Of a DNA stretch of 64,000 nt, positions 59,544-64,000 are shown one piece after another. The notes below the pieces were generated by a model. The model did no database searches and was not told the origin of the DNA. It saw only the letters and a program-made list of their open reading frames with translations. Source of the stretch: Neopestalotiopsis rosae (lineage: Eukaryota; Ascomycota; Sordariomycetes; Amphisphaeriales; Sporocadaceae); assembly GCA_023078685.1 (NCBI GenBank), contig JALGAS010000006.1, forward strand, positions 2,108,001 to 2,172,000, read 5' to 3'. The translations under genes and the position numbers were made by a program. Every line of letters begins with the position of its first letter. Within the stretch, counting starts at the first letter, position 1.

Positions 59544-60570
59544 TCAACAGCTAGAATACTGCTGTCCTTTGCCAATGGCCTTGACACTGATAAGTCTCAG
59601 ACCATTTGTGCAAGGCTCTACACCCTGAAGCAGAGCACCTATCTCACTGGGGTGCTTCCAGTGCAGGTAGATAACGGCAAGGAACATGAGGAGAGAGTCG
59701 AAGACATAAAAGAGAGCTTCCGACTTCTGCAGATAGCCTGAGCTGCCCTCGATGAACTCAATCGCCCGAAAGACCGAGCGCACCATGACAAAGAAACTGA
59801 CAATGTACAGAGTATAGAGATAGCTCTGCCAGCGCACTTCGGGCCGTTGGGCTGCGGCGGTCGGTACCATCATCATGCGTCGGTGGAATGCAAAGGCGAC
59901 GACAACAAAGAAGGCGAACCAAATCAGCTGGAGGATCAAACTGGCAATGACCACGCCGTGGCCAATATTGTACAGTGCAGGTACTGCCCGAGAGCCTCCC
60001 ATCAAGCCGCCAGCTATGTGAAAGGTTAGCCATGGGAATGTAGGAAAGAAAGGTTTGCAATCGCGGAGATCACCTACCAGCACATTGCATAAACAGGCAG
60101 ATCAAGTCACCCGTCACAAAGGTCTTTGTAATGTATCGATTCTTGATGAGAACATGTGCATCTCCATCCGTCAACTGAACGATACGACCGAGGATCACGT
60201 AGACCGAAGCCGAGAAGAGCGCGGGACTGAGAAGGATATAAACGCTCTGGATGATGTACGGCATCATTGACCAGCAGCCGGGCTCTTGTCGTGCGGAAGC
60301 ACTACGGGCGGCATAACCGATGAATTCAGCTGCAGAAGGATGCAAGTTAGCAGTTTCCCCCCATCAGAGTCATATTGTCTACAACGTACTGAAGCAACCC
60401 GCGACTAGTGCGCCCAAGAACCAGGATTTTGTGCGATACATTTGCCAGCCATGCAGAATCGACGAGGCGAGAAACAGCAGGCAGAAAATGACTGCTGCTG
60501 CCACGGACGGTTCGTATCGGTAAAAGCTGTAGGTGGAACTCTGCCACAACGGATTGCAGACAGTGGACAT
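59544..60570 (-). CDS. RTA1-like family lipid-translocating exporter
   Basis: Three exons, 60570-60390, 60329-60078 and 60013-59544, giving 300 aa. Introns are 60 nt (GTACGT..TGCAG) and 64 nt (GTAGGT..CATAG); both keep the frame. The protein has about seven TM helices and the RTA1 family (PF04479) landmarks: an N-terminus of YRYEPSVAAAVIF, EFIGYAARSAS, MPYIIQSVYILLSPALFSASVYVILGRIV, FVTGDLICLFMQCAAGGL, and R(S)VFRAIEFIEG...ESLLYVFDSLLM-like sequence near the C-terminus. RTA1, RSB1 and relatives in yeast confer resistance to 7-aminocholesterol or export sphingoid bases at the plasma membrane. A lipid or sterol-analogue transport role is inferred. It is divergent from an Upc2-like regulator. 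Confidence 0.92.
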
Positions 60571-61666
60571 GGCGACGGTTAACGAGTGATGGAGATGAGA
60601 TAAAACAATGCTGGAAACTTGCAAGACGAAACAATTGACACTTGATGTATGGGGAGTCTGTAGATAGAAGAGGATGATATCGATCTTCATTCAAAAAGAG
60701 ACAATCACCATTCAATACAATATGTAGGAACCAGAAGCAGATCTATTCTTGTTTTTGTGTGTTTAGCTAGTTCAACATTCCCGCTATGCATGAACCAATT
60801 AAGGCCTACCATGATCTCCCGTACTGAGCGAGCGCTGATTGGTCGCAAATGATCCGCAATGCTTGCAATACGACGGGTTCCGTATGCTCGAGAAGATGAT
60901 TGGATGTCGAGCACTTGAACCTGGACCTTTGAACGGAAGCGGTTCCTAATTTGCATCTTGGCCTGCATAGCCTCAAACGTCCCAAAATATGGCCTGAATG
61001 CCGCGTAGTATATCCACTACTTCGCATACCCCGATCCCGTAGCTGAGGGGAATGAAGCATTGTTCTAGCTTGGACGCCAGAGCATCGGGGAATTTTGGAA
61101 TGATCTATTTCCAGGGTCAAATCTCGCAGGACGAGTGACGGGGCTGGTTGTACGATCCGAAAGACATATGTTATACGACTCGTACAAGAACGTTCCCACA
61201 CGATGCTGAGCACACTCAAAGTCCTAGGAGGGAAGCGATTCGAGGGATAGTAATGTAGCACTCGTGTCAGTATCCTAGTTGGCTATATATTACAGTGCTG
61301 GCTTAGATGCCTGCAGCGACTTGCCTGGATATTTGTGTTTTTTCATGCTTCTTCAACCTCCAATCTCGAGGTTTGTAGGTGGCAGTCATAGTAGGTTTGA
61401 GCGCTACTGAAGAACCTACACTACCAGAATTTAGAGCCCCGACCGGGCCAGGCATAGCCTAAAACGGGAGCCTAGTCTGGTGCTAGGGCAATGTTATGCT
61501 GCTGAATTTGTCTGTAATGCTTTGCCCAAATCGACGGTTTTCCAGCTTAGCGATACCATGTCTTCCTTTCTTCTCTTCATCCACCACTTGTCCCACCTCA
61601 GCTTGCCAAGTCATCCATCTTATAGCTTCGGATGCAATTGCGCTCTGTCTGCTGCACATACTGATC
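60571..61666. promoter_or_regulatory. shared divergent promoter, RTA1-like gene and Upc2-like factor
   Basis: A 1.1-kb region between divergent start codons. It contains TATACGA at 61172-61178, which reads TCGTATA on the minus strand. That is the core of the yeast sterol regulatory element bound by Upc2. A single 7-mer can occur by chance. A minus frame (60806-61261) is open but unrecognised. Confidence 0.35.
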
Positions 61667-62981
61667 ATGACAAACTCTACTCGGTTGCGCCAAACGCACA
61701 GGAAATCTAGAAACGGATGTCGAGGTTCGCAACCAATAGTCACCAAGATTATCGTATCATCGAGGCTCACACCTGAGATGTGAAGAATGTAAACAACGAC
61801 ATATCAAATGCGATGAGAGGCGCCCAACATGCGGCGGCTGCGAGACAACAAGTCGTCAATGTTCCTTCCTCAGCTTGCGGCCCGCTCGCTTCCCTTCGTC
61901 ACAAGCCACAGTAAATCTGCCTCTCACGACACCACCAGCGTCCTTGTGCTCGACGTCCCCAGCAGCCATCTCGCACGAGGCGCTCACGCCTGCGACTGAC
62001 GTCGCGGACAGTGTTGCTAGTCACCAGACTCCTGATCATGCACCGCGGCCGCTACCTTGCTTCGACGTGCGCCACCTCGTCCTCCTTCATCACCTGGAGA
62101 GCTTCATTATGCAGCCATCGAGCCTTTTGGCTTGGGCCGGGGCCGACGCTGCCAGAGTCTTCTACAACGCCGTTTTTAAATCGGCCGTAGCAGAGCAGTT
62201 CCTCATGCACGAGTTGCTAGCTTTCGCCGCTCTTCATCTCAGCACGCAGCAATCCGACAACGTGAGCAGGGCAGATTATCTACGACAAGCAACAGAGTTA
62301 CAAACATGTGCTCTGGCACTATTCAATGCAACAAAACACAACGTTTCTAGCGAGAATTGTATGGCTTTGTTCATGTTCTCGTCACTGACCGGGCTACATA
62401 CACTGTTCGAAGCCGTGGTGTCTTGTACAGACTCCAATAGCATGCTCGACAAGACAATCCATTACCTAAAGCTACACCGAGGAGTCGGAGCCGTTACCAG
62501 CCAGAGTTGGCACACCTTGCGCCATTCAGCGATATCCCGCATCATGGACGCCATAGAGGTTGGCGATCAGCTGTATCGTCAGCAACTTGGAGAAACCGAT
62601 AATGAGTGCAATAGACTGGCTGGTCTAGTCCGCGCATCGAGCGACAAACTCGGCGAAGGGCCGCACAAGACATGCCAAGAGGCGGTCAATGTCCTACACT
62701 GGGTCTGTGGTGTACGGCGTACGGTTCCTGAACCTTTCCCGTCACACCTCATACTGGCTTGGCCCATTCGAATATCAGCTGAATTCATCGAGTTACTCGA
62801 ACAGCGACAGCCAATACCTTTGATAATACTCGCACATTGGGCCGTCCTGCTACATTTTGATCGTGACTTTTGGGTTTTTGGTGATGCTGGTCGCCAGATA
62901 ATTAAGCCGATTTTAGGATATTTGGGTTCTTATTGGGACGAGTGGTTAGATCTACCTCGAAGCGTGGTCGAGCAGGATTGA
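61667..62981 (+). CDS. Zn2Cys6 transcription factor, Upc2-like type (2)
   Basis: Two exons, 61667-61724 and 61786-62981, with a 61-nt intron (GTTCGC..GTGAAG), giving 417 aa. The splice rebuilds a perfect cluster C18-x2-C21-x6-C28-x6-C35-x2-C38-x6-C45 with the family wording HRKSRNGCRECKQRHIKCDE. The donor GTTCGC is weak, but no alternative restores the cluster. The C-terminal part (HELLAFAALHLSTQ, IPLIILAHWAVLLHFDRDFWVFGDAGRQIIKPI, WDEWLDLP) is the helical regulatory domain of the Upc2 group. It is related in layout to the other factor in this window. Upc2 proteins sense sterols through this domain; whether this one does is unknown. It is divergent from the RTA1-like gene. Confidence 0.88.
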
Positions 62982-63151
62982 TGAGATTGGTGTCAGCAGC
63001 CTTTGCTGAAGATCTTATCGGAGATACCTCAGCGGCTGCAGACTGCCTTGATACTACTGCCGCCGTACGATATAAGTATAGAATATTATAAACGAGCCAG
63101 AGAACCACTGGGCTATATTTACAGATATCTCTTCCTGTCATTGGGCATACG

Positions 63152-64000
63152 CTAATGCGAATCATCGTCAGTGACAATTGTTGTGTTTGTTGGAGGGGAT
63201 AGTGCAGAACTGACGGCCTTGAACGGAGCCTCAAAGTCATCAATTTTATCTGCCCAAGGTATACCATTCTGGGCTCCAAATCTTTGGATCGTGATTGCGG
63301 CTGCTCGATTTGCACGCATCACAGCGCTTCGAATATCCCATCTGCCCTCTTCTTTCTGACGGAGGTACTCGGAAGCATAGGCTCCCGTGAAAGTATCCCT
63401 TATTTCATGTGAGCACTTCGACAAGGCAATAATAGAATACCAGGAAAAAAAAGAAAAAAAGAAAAAGAAAAAAAGAAAAAGAAAAAAAGAAAAAGAAAAA
63501 AAGAAAAAGAAAAAAAGAAAAAGAAAAAAAGAAAAAGAAAAAAAGAAAAAGAAAAAGAAAAAAAGAAAAAGAAAAAGAAAAAAAACTCACCCTGCACCGT
63601 AGTGTCAACTACTTCAACTTCATGGGCATGGCAATGTCCGCTTTCCGTCGATGTGGCATAGAATGCACCTTGGCTGCCAAGAGTGATAACCACATTCTTG
63701 GCCCCGCGTTTGAGAAATTCATGTGCGATTTTTGGCCAGGTATATTCATTCACATACTCTCTCTATGGCAGCCATACATGATGGCCGCTTCCGACTCGTT
63801 GACCAGTAAATGGGTAACATATTGGTAAAGATGTACTCTTATAGGCGACGCTGGTGCTGCATTCAAGCAGAAGTCGATGCGCGCTGTTCCAGCAGTCTCT
63901 ATCATTGTTTCCACAACATCTTTGGCGATCTCCGTTTGCGCTACGACAAGATCAGGTCGTATTCCGCTCCCCAAATCTTCAGGCTTGACGAAATGTTCTT
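63152..64000 (-). pseudogene. ribokinase (PfkB family), partial at window edge, apparently frameshifted
   Basis: The N-terminal part lies beyond position 64000. The visible sequence is ribokinase-like: DLVVAQTEIAKDVVETMI, ARIDFCLNAAPASPI, LLVNESEAAI, WPKIAHEFLKRGAKNVVITLG, GAFYAT, VVDTT, then after an intron GDTFTGAYASEYLRQK and RANRAAAITIQRFGAQNGIPW, ending at 63152. Two lesions are seen. At about 63754-63763 an AG-dinucleotide run shifts the frame and leads to TGA right after the SEAAIM motif, while the homologous sequence resumes in another frame. At the 3' intron (donor GTGAGT at about 63589) the only usable acceptor (AAG before GGATACT, near 63384) is one base out of phase. The PfkB signature is also altered (VQ where two small residues are usual). 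If real, the locus is a decayed ribose kinase; sequencing error remains possible. Confidence 0.6.
63444..63585 (+). repeat. 142-nt pure-purine repeat inside the ribokinase intron
   Basis: An uninterrupted purine tract built of a 14-nt period (GAAAAAGAAAAAAA), read on the plus strand. On the minus (coding) strand it is a polypyrimidine tract between the donor at about 63589 and the acceptor near 63385. Such tracts slip easily and can form triplex DNA. Confidence 0.95.

Noticed and set aside
63754..63763. GTATGT after the AG run as an intron donor that would avoid the ribokinase frameshift
   Set aside because: Any intron from here removes the conserved WPKIAHEFLKRG...VVITLG region, and an intron ending at the AG run would be about 21 nt, too short.
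1..64000. CRISPR arrays, phage, bacterial operons, secondary-metabolite backbone genes
   Set aside because: No regularly spaced repeats, no prokaryotic gene layout and no PKS, NRPS or terpene synthase motifs.

Overview
The window is genomic DNA from a filamentous ascomycete, most likely a Sordariomycete and plausibly Hypocreales. The evidence is short (about 42-195 nt) GT-AG introns with CTRAY-like branch points, Zn2Cys6 regulators, a HET-domain gene, a PTH11/rhodopsin-type receptor, RTA1 and PLAC8 proteins, a fungal TOK-type potassium channel and an AreA N-terminal-domain protein. There is no bacterial or viral signature. All gene models were built by eye by joining open frames at splice sites. 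Total lengths divide by three in every complete model I give, but no transcript evidence was available.

Left block (1-10.55 kb), housekeeping-like: a partial alpha/beta-hydrolase with a mitochondrial-looking presequence runs off the left edge (minus). It is divergent from a TOK1 two-pore outward-rectifier K+ channel (plus). Next come a conserved fungal protein of unknown function (minus, 5' end unresolved), a five-exon LSB5 homologue (VHS domain, NPFxD motif; endocytosis and actin patch), and a secreted protein of the DUF7029/DUF7223 type.

Middle block (10.55-47.1 kb): about 34.5 kb with a single convincing gene, a 600-aa AreA-N-terminal-domain/DUF3295-type regulator at 22.8-24.7 kb (minus). 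It is flanked by a 12.3-kb stretch on its 3' side and a 22.4-kb stretch on its 5' side. Both hold microsatellites and homopolymer tracts but no recognisable protein, tRNA, rRNA or transposon. Three copies of the palindrome GGTACGTACC sit about 0.7 kb upstream of this gene.

Right block (47.1-64 kb), accessory: a PTH11-like seven-TM receptor, an uncharacterised multi-pass membrane glycoprotein, a short (possibly truncated) conserved protein, a Zn2Cys6 regulator divergent from a PLAC8 protein, a 991-aa intronless HET protein, an RTA1-family lipid exporter divergent from a second Upc2-like Zn2Cys6 regulator, and a ribokinase (PfkB) locus at the right edge. The ribokinase appears frameshifted twice, and its intron carries a 142-nt pure-purine repeat. 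Sensing, self/non-self recognition, lipid transport and regulators are mixed here; no secondary-metabolite backbone gene is present.
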